Shown here piece after piece: positions 1-5,912 of a stretch of DNA of 12,358 nt. The translations under genes were made by a program, and so were the position numbers. The notes below the pieces were generated by a model that was not told where the DNA came from, made no database searches, and saw only the letters and a list, made by a program, of their open reading frames with translations. Within the stretch, counting starts at the first letter, position 1, and each line of letters begins with the position of its first letter. The stretch comes from Spartobacteria bacterium (GTDB taxonomy: Bacteria; Verrucomicrobiota; Verrucomicrobiia; Chthoniobacterales; UBA6821), in the NCBI GenBank assembly GCA_947466005.1, contig CANIBV010000039.1, positions 1-12,358 of the forward strand, written 5' to 3'.

Positions 1-383
1 CGACTCATGAGGTAGTAATTGAGCCAAAACATCCCCCCCCAGAGCAGAATCCTGAGCCATGAGGTATTCCAAGAGAGGCAGGCGATCCCGAGAATCCAGA
101 GCGAAGCGACGATCAGGGCGAGAATCAGGAAGACCGCCACAAGCCGGGACATCATCTTGTTCCTCTGCAGCAGGATAAAGACCAGGAACACGCTGAAGTC
201 CCCCATGGGGTTACGGAAGGTAAGTACGACGACCCAGACCAGCAGGCAGGCCATGACTATCCTCATCGTCCCTCCCCAGCGGTCGGGCAACGGCCTCAGT
301 TCCTCGAGGACCTGCCGAAAAAATCCGGCGATGGTGAATCCGCCACTCCCCGACCGGAGCATCGTGCCGATGGGGGATCCCAT
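1..383 (-). CDS. mdtO: FUSC-family inner-membrane efflux protein, MdtO-like (3' part beyond window)
   Basis: My own translation of the minus strand from the ATG at 383 stays open for 127 codons to the left edge, so only the N-terminal part is visible. It starts MGSPIGTMLRSGSGG, then has an amphipathic stretch (FFRQVLEELRPLPDRW, about residues 21-36) and a run of hydrophobic segments at about 41-56, 60-73, 80-102 and 110-125. This is the layout of the N-terminal membrane half of FUSC proteins such as E. coli MdtO and AaeB, which are much longer (about 650-700 residues). FUSC proteins act with a periplasmic fusion protein to export small, often aromatic, compounds. The ATG is 5 bases past the stop of the mdtN-like gene, so the two should be co-transcribed. 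No Shine-Dalgarno sequence precedes it. Assignment rests on hydrophobic pattern plus gene order; the substrate is unknown. Confidence 0.75.
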   Translation of the reverse strand, partial: MGSPIGTMLRSGSGGFTIAGFFRQVLEELRPLPDRWGGTMRIVMACLLVWVVVLTFRNPMGDFSVFLVFILLQRNKMMSRLVAVFLILALIVASLWILGIACLSWNTSWLRILLWGGMFWLNYYLMS

Positions 384-388
384 GCGAA

Positions 389-1468
389 TCAACGGCCCGT
401 ATGAACCGTGGCGGCAGCAGTGGTGCCGACTCGTAGGACTTCCGTAGGAACACCGTCGGCAAGCCTGATCCTCACGGGAAAGCGCTGTTCCAACTGGACC
501 CAATCCAGCGCCTGCGGGATCACGGGCAGGATGCTATTCTGCAAGGTCTGCGGGGTGGCACCCCATCCGATGCTCTCCACCGTCCCATTAAAAAGTTTAC
601 CTGCGAAAGTCTTTAGCTCCACGGACGCAGGGTCACCGATCTTCATCCGATGGAGCTGCCCTTCGCGAAACGGCTCGCAGACCCACCAGGAGTGAATATC
701 AATGAGGGTAAAGACTTGGCGCCCCTCCATCGCGAAGGCACCTCTGGAAATACTCATCTGTGAAATCAGGGCATCAAACGGAGCCTTTACGGTGCAATAT
801 TGAAGATTGAGCTCGGCTTGAGCGAGTGCCGCAGCGGCGACATCGCGCTTGGCCTGGGCCTCCGAGATGTTGAGTACGGAAGATTGAGCTGAGAGAATCT
901 GAGCCTGAGAGACCGCTACTCCTGCCTGAGCAGACTGCAAGGAGTTCTTCGCATCGGTTACATCCTGGGCGCTGGCATAGTGCTTCGCGAGAAGCGGGGC
1001 AATCCTGTCGTAGTTGTCCTTGGCAGTCGCAAGCTTTGCCAGAGCCTGAGCCAAGGAGGCTTCGGCAGACTTGACCTGATCACCCTGAGAGGCAATCTGC
1101 AAACCCGCATTGGTGAGCGCTCCCTCAGCCATAGCCAAGTTGGCCTTAGCCGATTGCACTGCAATTTCATAAGGGGCGGGGTTGATCTCAAAAAGTAGAT
1201 CACCGCGCTGGACGAGTTGGTTGTCTTTGATTGGAAGTTCCTTGATCGGACCAGTGACACGCGGGGCGATTCCGATCATGTCGGCCATGAGTACTCCGTT
1301 GTTACAGCGGGGATTACGTGCACCCCAGACGTAGACCACGATCGATGCAATGATCGCCAAGATCACAAAACTCCAACCGATCACCAACCCTAAGACCGCT
1401 TTTCGGGAGTGACGGTCCTCAGGTTCTTGAGCCAAGCCAGTGGGATTTATTTTCTCTTCGGTAGTCAT
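389..1468 (-). CDS. mdtN: HlyD-family periplasmic membrane fusion protein, MdtN-like
   Basis: This 359-residue protein would link the inner-membrane FUSC protein to an outer-membrane channel. One N-terminal membrane anchor lies at about residues 24-48. The first half of the lipoyl-like domain is about 65-97 (IGIAPRVTGPI, then QRGDLLFEINPAPYE). A long Ala/Gln-rich coiled-coil hairpin spans about 102-222, with its tip near RIAPLLAKHYASAQDV (155-170). The second lipoyl half begins at YCTVKAPFDALIS (224-236), followed by a beta-barrel region containing FTLIDIHSWWV and WVQLEQRFPVRI. The last two motifs closely resemble E. coli MdtN as I remember it. The open frame extends upstream to 1558, but that would overlap ytcA; the ATG at 1468, 5 bases after the ytcA stop, gives the usual short cytoplasmic tail before the anchor. 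The mdtO-like gene follows after 5 bases. No Shine-Dalgarno sequence is seen. Confidence 0.9.
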   Translation of the reverse strand: MTTEEKINPTGLAQEPEDRHSRKAVLGLVIGWSFVILAIIASIVVYVWGARNPRCNNGVLMADMIGIAPRVTGPIKELPIKDNQLVQRGDLLFEINPAPYEIAVQSAKANLAMAEGALTNAGLQIASQGDQVKSAEASLAQALAKLATAKDNYDRIAPLLAKHYASAQDVTDAKNSLQSAQAGVAVSQAQILSAQSSVLNISEAQAKRDVAAAALAQAELNLQYCTVKAPFDALISQMSISRGAFAMEGRQVFTLIDIHSWWVCEPFREGQLHRMKIGDPASVELKTFAGKLFNGTVESIGWGATPQTLQNSILPVIPQALDWVQLEQRFPVRIRLADGVPTEVLRVGTTAAATVHTGR

Positions 1469-1473
1469 GGCAT

Positions 1474-1734
1474 TCAGTGGGTGAAAATGATCAGGTAGAC
1501 CAGCAGGGTGAAGAAGATATTCAGGCAGGGATAGCCGATCGAGCGAGGCCGGATCCACCCATCAAGGCCCACCTTGACCATAATGAACCGTACGATCATG
1601 GAGAGAACCCAGCCTATGAGGATCGAAAGAAGCCACGCAGGAAAGTAGGCCCCTCCGATCGCCGGAATGCAGGAGCAACCGGAAAGAAAGTAAGATGCAG
1701 CCAAGACGACTGAAGGAAGAGAGTGGCGATACAT
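1474..1734 (-). CDS. ytcA: YtcA-family small membrane lipoprotein
   Basis: This 86-residue protein has a lipoprotein signal: a hydrophobic stretch from residue 9 ends in the lipobox LSGC with the acceptor cysteine at C20. It is followed by PAIGGAYFPAW and two hydrophobic segments (about 33-51 and 68-84). The arrangement Cys, then PAI-GAY-P-W, then a membrane helix matches E. coli YtcA as I remember it, and the gene stands directly before an mdtN-like gene exactly as ytcA does in E. coli. The role of YtcA is not established; its position suggests an accessory part of the MdtN/MdtO pump. It is the first gene of the minus-strand operon and its stop is 5 bases before the mdtN ATG. The ATG at 1734 lacks a Shine-Dalgarno sequence, but the signal peptide fits this start. 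Confidence 0.8.
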   Translation of the reverse strand: MYRHSLPSVVLAASYFLSGCSCIPAIGGAYFPAWLLSILIGWVLSMIVRFIMVKVGLDGWIRPRSIGYPCLNIFFTLLVYLIIFTH

Positions 1735-1797
1735 CAGGCCGCACGTTAGGGAGGATTAGGAATACGGAGCAAGGGGAAAACCTGACTCGACAGTGTC
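1735..1797. other. Divergent intergenic region of the efflux locus
   Basis: These 63 bases separate the ytcA start (leftward) from the TolC-like gene start (rightward), so promoters for both transcripts and any operator should lie here or in the first codons. I see no convincing -35/-10 pair on either strand and no clear palindrome. A short imperfect direct repeat (TTAGGGAGGATTAGGAA, about 1746-1762) is present. No regulator gene is visible within the window. Confidence 0.5.
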
Positions 1798-3318
1798 ATG
1801 AATCCCCCTTTACTTAGCCTGTCGATGATTTATTCACGCTACTCTTTTAGCATAGCAGTCCTGACTTGGGTGGCACTTTTCACCTCGCTGAATGCTTCGT
1901 CCCGAGATTCCTCCGATTCCGTTTCCATCCCCTCCTCCAAGGAGAAGCAGACAGCAGTTGCCTCATCAGCGGAGATGACACAACAAATGGAGTTGATGGC
2001 AAAACTCCATGATTACAGCTTCATTGATCCAAGGAAGGGATACACTCTGCCAGAGTTGGTGGATCTGGCCCAGAGGCATAATCCGACAACCAGAATTTCC
2101 TGGGAGACCGCCGTCCAGGCCGCTGCTTCAACAGGCATGACCGAGGCGCAGTTTTATCCAACCCTCACAGTGGAAAGCAGCTACGGAGGAGGATACTGGA
2201 GTCAGGACCTCACAGGTGCAAAAAGCCAGTCGGGAATTATCGTGCCCGTGAACTTCAATGATAAGGCCAGTGGTAACTACAGCAACCTGAGCGCCGGAGT
2301 GAACCTGCGCTACACCCTCTTTGACTTCGGCCAGAGGATCGCAAACACAAAGGCCGCAAAGCGTACCCAGACCGCTGCAAACCTCTCTTTCAATGCCGCC
2401 CACCAGCAGATCACCTTCCAAGTCACCCAGGCCTACTACACCCTCGAGACCGACCGACGACTGATCGAAACTGCCGAGATTTCTGCAAAGTCAGCAGAGG
2501 ATATTCTGGCCTCCACACAGGCGAAGTACGACCAAGGACTGCTGACTGAACCTATCTTGCTCCAAGCCAAACAGGCCAGGGCTCAAGCCGCTTTTGATCT
2601 CGTCAACGCTCACTCCAACTGGGAGGTGGCAAGGCTGAATCTGATCCAAATCATCGGTGCCCAACCGGAATGCGGATTACAAGTCGCCAGCTACGATTTT
2701 TCCCGTCTGGACAGTCGCCTTCAGGCCCCCCTTGATCAATTCGTGCAAGCAGCCTTGAAGCAGAAACCAGACTTACTGGCCAAGGTCGCCAAGGCTCAGG
2801 CAGCCGAGCAATCCTTTCGCGCCACCAAAGCAGGCACCCTGCCTCAGTTCTCCATCAAAGGAGTTCAAAGCTACCAAAATTTCAACACCACGATCAACGG
2901 GGGAGAAATTCACGATGTCGGGTTGAGTTTCCAAAACTACGGAGGATCAGTGAATGTCGAATGGCCCTTCTTTGACGGCGGTCTCAACCGAAACAAGGTC
3001 AAGCAGGCGGCCTCATCGTGGAGGGAGGCCAACGAGGCTGTCCTCCAAGCACGAGAGGAGGCCCTTGCCACAGTCTGGCGCTCCTACACCACCGCGAAGT
3101 CCTCAATCCAGAAAAAGCAGTCTGCGGATGATCTCCTTACTGCCAGCCAAGCTTCCTACAACGCACTCATGGCCAGTTTTGACCTTGGCAGGACATCCAT
3201 TCAGGATGTGCTTACGGCACGCACGTCACTGGCCCAGGCCATGGCGAGTAAGGCACAATGCGACCAGTCGATCGCAGCAAGTTTGGCGACTCTTGCCTAC
3301 TCAAGCGGCCAACTTTAA
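1798..3318 (+). CDS. TolC-family outer-membrane efflux channel
   Basis: The 506-residue protein has an N-terminal signal sequence (hydrophobic core IAVLTWVALFTSL, about 19-31, before NASS), a Ser-rich linker to about 80, and then the two repeated outer-membrane-efflux domains. The first (about 82-290) begins YTLPELVDLAQRHNPTTRI and includes FDFGQRIANTKAA; the second (about 310-500) includes FFDGGLNRNKVKQA and ends LAYSSGQL. It would form the outer-membrane exit duct for the MdtN/MdtO-like proteins encoded divergently 63 bases away. Unlike E. coli MdtP it shows no lipobox cysteine, so it is not a NodT-type lipoprotein and I do not give it the mdtP symbol. The ATG at 1798 and the in-frame ATG at 1825 (residue 10) are both possible starts; neither has a Shine-Dalgarno sequence, and both leave a signal peptide. 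The DUF4239-type gene follows after 32 bases. Confidence 0.9.
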   Translation: MNPPLLSLSMIYSRYSFSIAVLTWVALFTSLNASSRDSSDSVSIPSSKEKQTAVASSAEMTQQMELMAKLHDYSFIDPRKGYTLPELVDLAQRHNPTTRISWETAVQAAASTGMTEAQFYPTLTVESSYGGGYWSQDLTGAKSQSGIIVPVNFNDKASGNYSNLSAGVNLRYTLFDFGQRIANTKAAKRTQTAANLSFNAAHQQITFQVTQAYYTLETDRRLIETAEISAKSAEDILASTQAKYDQGLLTEPILLQAKQARAQAAFDLVNAHSNWEVARLNLIQIIGAQPECGLQVASYDFSRLDSRLQAPLDQFVQAALKQKPDLLAKVAKAQAAEQSFRATKAGTLPQFSIKGVQSYQNFNTTINGGEIHDVGLSFQNYGGSVNVEWPFFDGGLNRNKVKQAASSWREANEAVLQAREEALATVWRSYTTAKSSIQKKQSADDLLTASQASYNALMASFDLGRTSIQDVLTARTSLAQAMASKAQCDQSIAASLATLAYSSGQL

Positions 3319-3350
3319 ACCTCCTTTTTTCATACGCTTCAAAACAAACA

Positions 3351-4115
3351 ATGCACGCTTACCAGATCGCCACCCTCTCATTCTTGGGCATCTTCGGGGG
3401 GGCGTTAGCGGGCTTTCTGATTCAGGGGTTCTTGCCCCATCATCATCTCTCGGGAGAATCCAAAGGAGTAGTCCATTTGGGAGCCGGGCTTATCGCAACC
3501 TTGGCCGCTCTCATCCTTGGACTCTTGGTCTCCTCGACCAAGGCAACCTATGATGAGACTGAGAGCCTCGTGAACGAAATGTCGGCAAGCTACGCTCATG
3601 TCGACAGATTACTTGCAAACTATGGTGCCGAGGCCGACCCGATCCGGCCGGTCCTCCGGGGCTCTCTGGAAAAAATGCTGAACATCATCTGGCCCGAAGA
3701 ATCCAAAAGCGGTGAAAAGTCGCCTCTGCAGACAAGGATGGAACTGGAGCATGTTGACCGAAGAATCTCACTCCTGAATGCAACCGATCAATACCAGCAA
3801 GAACTCAAATCGAACGCCCTTCATCTCGTTGATGATATCATCCAGAAGCGTTGGTTGCTTCAGGAGATCGTCATGGGAGGTGGCATTTCATTCATCCTTC
3901 TTGTATTCCCAGTGCTGTTCATTGCTTTCATTACTCTGATCTACGCACTTTACGCCCCAAGGAATTTAACGGTTGCGGCAGCACTCCTCTGCTGTTCCCT
4001 CTGCATTGCGATCGCTGTTTTTCTAATCAGCGAACTCTCCTCCCCTCTTCAGGGAACACTCAAGATTTCCAGCAAACCTCTTCAGATAGCGATCAATCAG
4101 ATGGGGATGGAGTAA
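3351..4115 (+). CDS. DUF4239 / bestrophin-like integral membrane protein
   Basis: This 254-residue protein has four predicted membrane segments (about 6-26, 42-62, 177-199, 207-228), with a hydrophilic, mostly helical central region (about 63-170) between the pairs. Two stretches look like the DUF4239 (bestrophin-like) family: the start of the central part, GLLVSSTKATYDETESL (about 57-73), and the C-terminal SELSSPLQGTLKISSKPL (about 227-244). The family's function is unsettled; similarity to bestrophins suggests ion permeation but nothing here proves it. The frame is open from 3258, inside the TolC-like gene, but the ATG at 3351 places the first helix at the N-terminus as expected. The gene begins 32 bases after the TolC-like stop, so it is probably on the same transcript. 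No Shine-Dalgarno sequence and no clear terminator after it are seen. Confidence 0.72.
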   Translation: MHAYQIATLSFLGIFGGALAGFLIQGFLPHHHLSGESKGVVHLGAGLIATLAALILGLLVSSTKATYDETESLVNEMSASYAHVDRLLANYGAEADPIRPVLRGSLEKMLNIIWPEESKSGEKSPLQTRMELEHVDRRISLLNATDQYQQELKSNALHLVDDIIQKRWLLQEIVMGGGISFILLVFPVLFIAFITLIYALYAPRNLTVAAALLCCSLCIAIAVFLISELSSPLQGTLKISSKPLQIAINQMGME

Positions 4116-4176
4116 AGCGGAAGTCCCATCAGGAAACACCAAAGATCTCGTGAGGGATCCAGATCCGAATCTTCAA

Positions 4177-4205
4177 TCGACAGTGATAAATATTACTCCG
4201 ATAAT
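4177..4205 (+). promoter_or_regulatory. Predicted sigma70-type promoter for the dodecin gene
   Basis: TCGACA (4177-4182, five of six matches to TTGACA) and GATAAT (4200-4205, five of six to TATAAT) are separated by exactly 17 bases of AT-rich sequence. Only six bases separate the -10 box from the dodecin ATG at 4212, so a start site at the usual distance would fall on or beside the A of the ATG. This predicts a leaderless message, in keeping with the missing Shine-Dalgarno sequence. It is the best promoter match seen in the window; the start site itself is inferred. Confidence 0.5.
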
Positions 4206-4211
4206 TCCCTT

Positions 4212-4421
4212 ATGAGCTCACACACCTACAAAAAGATCGAACTCGTCGGTTCCTCCACCAAGAGCATCGAGGATGCGGTTCAGAATGCCGTGGCCATGGC
4301 AGCCACCACCGACAAGAATCTCCGCTGGCTGGAGGTCGTCGAGACACGTGCCCACCTTGAGGATGGCAAGATCGCCCACTGGCAGGTGACTGTGAAAATC
4401 GGCACCACTCTGGAAGGCTGA
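4212..4421 (+). CDS. Dodecin family flavin-binding protein
   Basis: The 69-residue product is of normal dodecin length and shows the family pattern throughout: HTYKKIELVGSSTKSIEDAV at the start (strand 1 and helix), NLRWLEVVETRAHLEDGKI in the middle, and AHWQVTVKIGTTLE at the end. Dodecins assemble into hollow dodecamers in the cytosol that bind flavins (FMN, riboflavin or lumichrome) between subunits, storing or quenching them. The tryptophan at residue 39 matches the residue that stacks on the flavin and Q58 the one that contacts its ring. A predicted promoter lies directly before the ATG. The DUF5069 gene starts 14 bases after the stop and is probably co-transcribed. Confidence 0.93.
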   Translation: MSSHTYKKIELVGSSTKSIEDAVQNAVAMAATTDKNLRWLEVVETRAHLEDGKIAHWQVTVKIGTTLEG

Positions 4422-4435
4422 TCAATCATCCCTTG

Positions 4436-4960
4436 ATGACCTCCTATCTCTGGACCCGGCGTTTTCGCGAACTCTATGACAAGGCCGTCGACCTTTTCCG
4501 TGCCGGCAACCGCGATCTAGAAAGTTACTTCAATACCCAGGAAATCTCCTTCCTTTCATCCATCGGCCTGCGACCGATCAATCTCTATGACTGGGCCGAG
4601 GATATGGTCTCCGTAGGAGAGCCGGATTGGAACACGGTGCTGATGATTTCCGCGGCGCGACGTGACTACTTCCTAGTGCATCAAAAGGGAGTTACACAGA
4701 CGAGTATCACCGAATCTTCGGAACTTCCTCCGAAAGATAAAGAACTCGATGGAATCCCCTGGCTTCCACGCATCATCGCGAAGGCAACCTGCTTCCTGAA
4801 GGGGGGCCTCTGCCACGAGATCATGTACGGATGCGCAGGCGACCGCCGTTTCCTCAAGGAGCACGACATCCACCCTGCCGACTTTCTCAGGGCCGTCTGG
4901 GCCTCTGGTGGGGACAAGGCCAAGGTGCTCGCCTTTGTGAAGGCGGCCAGACGGGATTAG
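4436..4960 (+). CDS. DUF5069 domain-containing protein (first copy)
   Basis: This 174-residue protein has no signal peptide or membrane segment and should be cytosolic. Its C-terminal half carries the DUF5069 pattern: DGIPWLPRIIAKATCFLKGG (about 105-124), a Tyr-Gly-Cys-Ala-Gly-Asp stretch (131-136), RRFLKEHDI and PADFLRAVWASGGD up to 160. The N-terminal half (about 1-85) contains YFNTQEISFLSSIGLRPINLYDW and an unassigned DWNTVLMISAARRDYFL segment. I know no function for the family. A TTG codon directly precedes the ATG at 4436; I chose the ATG. It follows dodecin by 14 bases, so it shares that promoter. It ends 38 bases from the end of a second, convergent DUF5069 gene. The two share the Phe/Leu-Pro-Arg-Met/Ile-x-x-Lys core but are otherwise diverged. 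Confidence 0.75.
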   Translation: MTSYLWTRRFRELYDKAVDLFRAGNRDLESYFNTQEISFLSSIGLRPINLYDWAEDMVSVGEPDWNTVLMISAARRDYFLVHQKGVTQTSITESSELPPKDKELDGIPWLPRIIAKATCFLKGGLCHEIMYGCAGDRRFLKEHDIHPADFLRAVWASGGDKAKVLAFVKAARRD

Positions 4961-4998
4961 ACTCCTCCCCGGCCCCCTTTTCTCCCTCATTCCCCGCG
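4961..4998. other. Convergent intergenic gap between the two DUF5069 genes
   Basis: These 38 bases separate two convergent stops and are strongly pyrimidine-rich on the plus strand (CCCCGGCCCCCTTTTCTCCC within them). I find no stem-loop with a U-tract, so how either transcript ends here is not visible. The short GC-rich inverted bases at about 5001-5017 lie inside the minus-strand coding end. Confidence 0.5.
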
Positions 4999-5433
4999 TC
5001 AGGCGCCGGGCGCTTGGCGTGGAGTTCTCCCCTCGTCCGCGTCGATGTAGTCGAACATCGTCTGGATGTCCTTGCGGCTTTCAAAACCGCCCTCCTTCTT
5101 GCGGCGCTCCAGGGTCTCGACGAGGTCGTCGTTCCAGCCGCGACGGGTCATGTATCCGTTCCAAACCTCGATCTGCTCTTCGGTCGGGGTCACACCCTGC
5201 TTGCAGGCCCAGTTCCAGACCTCTTCGTCGGAAAGGATCGAACCCACCGCTCCAACAAGTTCCTCATAGTTCACACTGAGGAGGGAGCAGCAGCGAAGGT
5301 CGAAGCCCTTCCCTAGATTTGGGGCATAATCCGCCCCGAGTTCACCGGCTGCATGGAGGCGGATCTTCTCCACCATGCGGGGAAAGTAGACAAGGCCGTG
5401 GATGGTTTCGTGGGGGCTTCGTGGAAGTTTCAT
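4999..5433 (-). CDS. DUF5069 domain-containing protein (second copy)
   Basis: This 144-residue cytosolic protein has the DUF5069 layout: SPHETIHGLVYFPRMVEKIR (6-25), LGKGFDLRCCSLL (40-52), a middle helix pair with SDEEVWNWACKQG (68-80), and a C-terminal half with TEEQIEVWNGYMTRRGW (84-100) and DIQTMFDYIDADEGR (122-136). The function of the family is unknown to me. The start codon overlaps the lspA stop by four bases (ATGA at 5430-5433), so it is the last gene of the ileS-lspA operon and likely translationally coupled. It is distinct from the other DUF5069 protein across the 38-base convergent gap: it lacks that protein's N-terminal extension and has a longer C-terminal part. Confidence 0.8.
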   Translation of the reverse strand: MKLPRSPHETIHGLVYFPRMVEKIRLHAAGELGADYAPNLGKGFDLRCCSLLSVNYEELVGAVGSILSDEEVWNWACKQGVTPTEEQIEVWNGYMTRRGWNDDLVETLERRKKEGGFESRKDIQTMFDYIDADEGRTPRQAPGA

Positions 5434-5912
5434 GAGGGTACTTTAGCAGAAGGGGGTGCGCTTGGGGAAGGCGATTGGAAACTACTCAGGAGAAACAATC
5501 CCGCCGCGACGCAGATGCAGGAGTCGGCCACGTTGAAGGAGGGCCAGTGATAGGAGCCAAACTGAAAATCAAGAAAGTCCACCACGTGGCCGAGGCGTAG
5601 CCGGTCGGCGACATTCCCCAGGATCCCTGAAAGCAAAAGCGCCCAACCTGCCAGCATGACATACCCGGTGAAGTGTCTCCTCATCACCACCAAGCCAGCA
5701 AAGACAACGGACGAAAGAATAATGAAGAAGCGGTTGCTGTCGTGGAGCATCCCGAAAGCTGCCCCGGTGTTGTAGACATGGGTCACGGAAAAGAATCCGG
5801 GGATGACGATGATCGACTCCCCAAAGGGGATGTTTCGGATCACCATCGCCTTGGTCAGCTGATCGAACATTGCCACGACCAGGATCAGCAGCGGGAGGAT
5901 CAACCTGTTCAT
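5430..5912 (-). CDS. lspA: Lipoprotein signal peptidase (signal peptidase II)
   Basis: LspA is an inner-membrane aspartyl protease that cuts the signal peptide from diacylated prolipoproteins just before the lipid-bearing cysteine. The 160-residue length is normal. Family motifs are in order: DQLTK (17-21) near the end of the first helix, VYNTGAAFGML (46-56), GNVADRLRLGHVVDFLDF (99-116) and WPSFNVADS (123-131). The catalytic aspartates correspond to D103 in NVADR and D130 in NVADS. Four hydrophobic helices are visible, ending in a Ser/Pro-rich tail. The ATG overlaps the ileS stop by four bases and its own stop overlaps the next gene by four bases. A GAGGT lies only about one base before the ATG, too close to act as a ribosome binding site. 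YtcA in this window is a likely substrate. Confidence 0.97.
   Translation of the reverse strand: MNRLILPLLILVVAMFDQLTKAMVIRNIPFGESIIVIPGFFSVTHVYNTGAAFGMLHDSNRFFIILSSVVFAGLVVMRRHFTGYVMLAGWALLLSGILGNVADRLRLGHVVDFLDFQFGSYHWPSFNVADSCICVAAGLFLLSSFQSPSPSAPPSAKVPS

Noticed and set aside
211..462. 83-codon minus-strand frame at the mdtN/mdtO junction
   Set aside because: It is in a different frame from the membrane-helix-rich mdtO translation starting at 383 and overlaps the end of mdtN.
2954..3553. 199-codon plus-strand open frame spanning the TolC and DUF4239 genes
   Set aside because: It is out of frame with both genes, rich in Arg/Ser/Pro and crosses their junction, as expected for a chance frame.
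4116..4176. Terminator after the DUF4239 gene (AGATC arms around 4143-4165)
   Set aside because: The possible stem is only about five base pairs with a long loop and has no following T-run.
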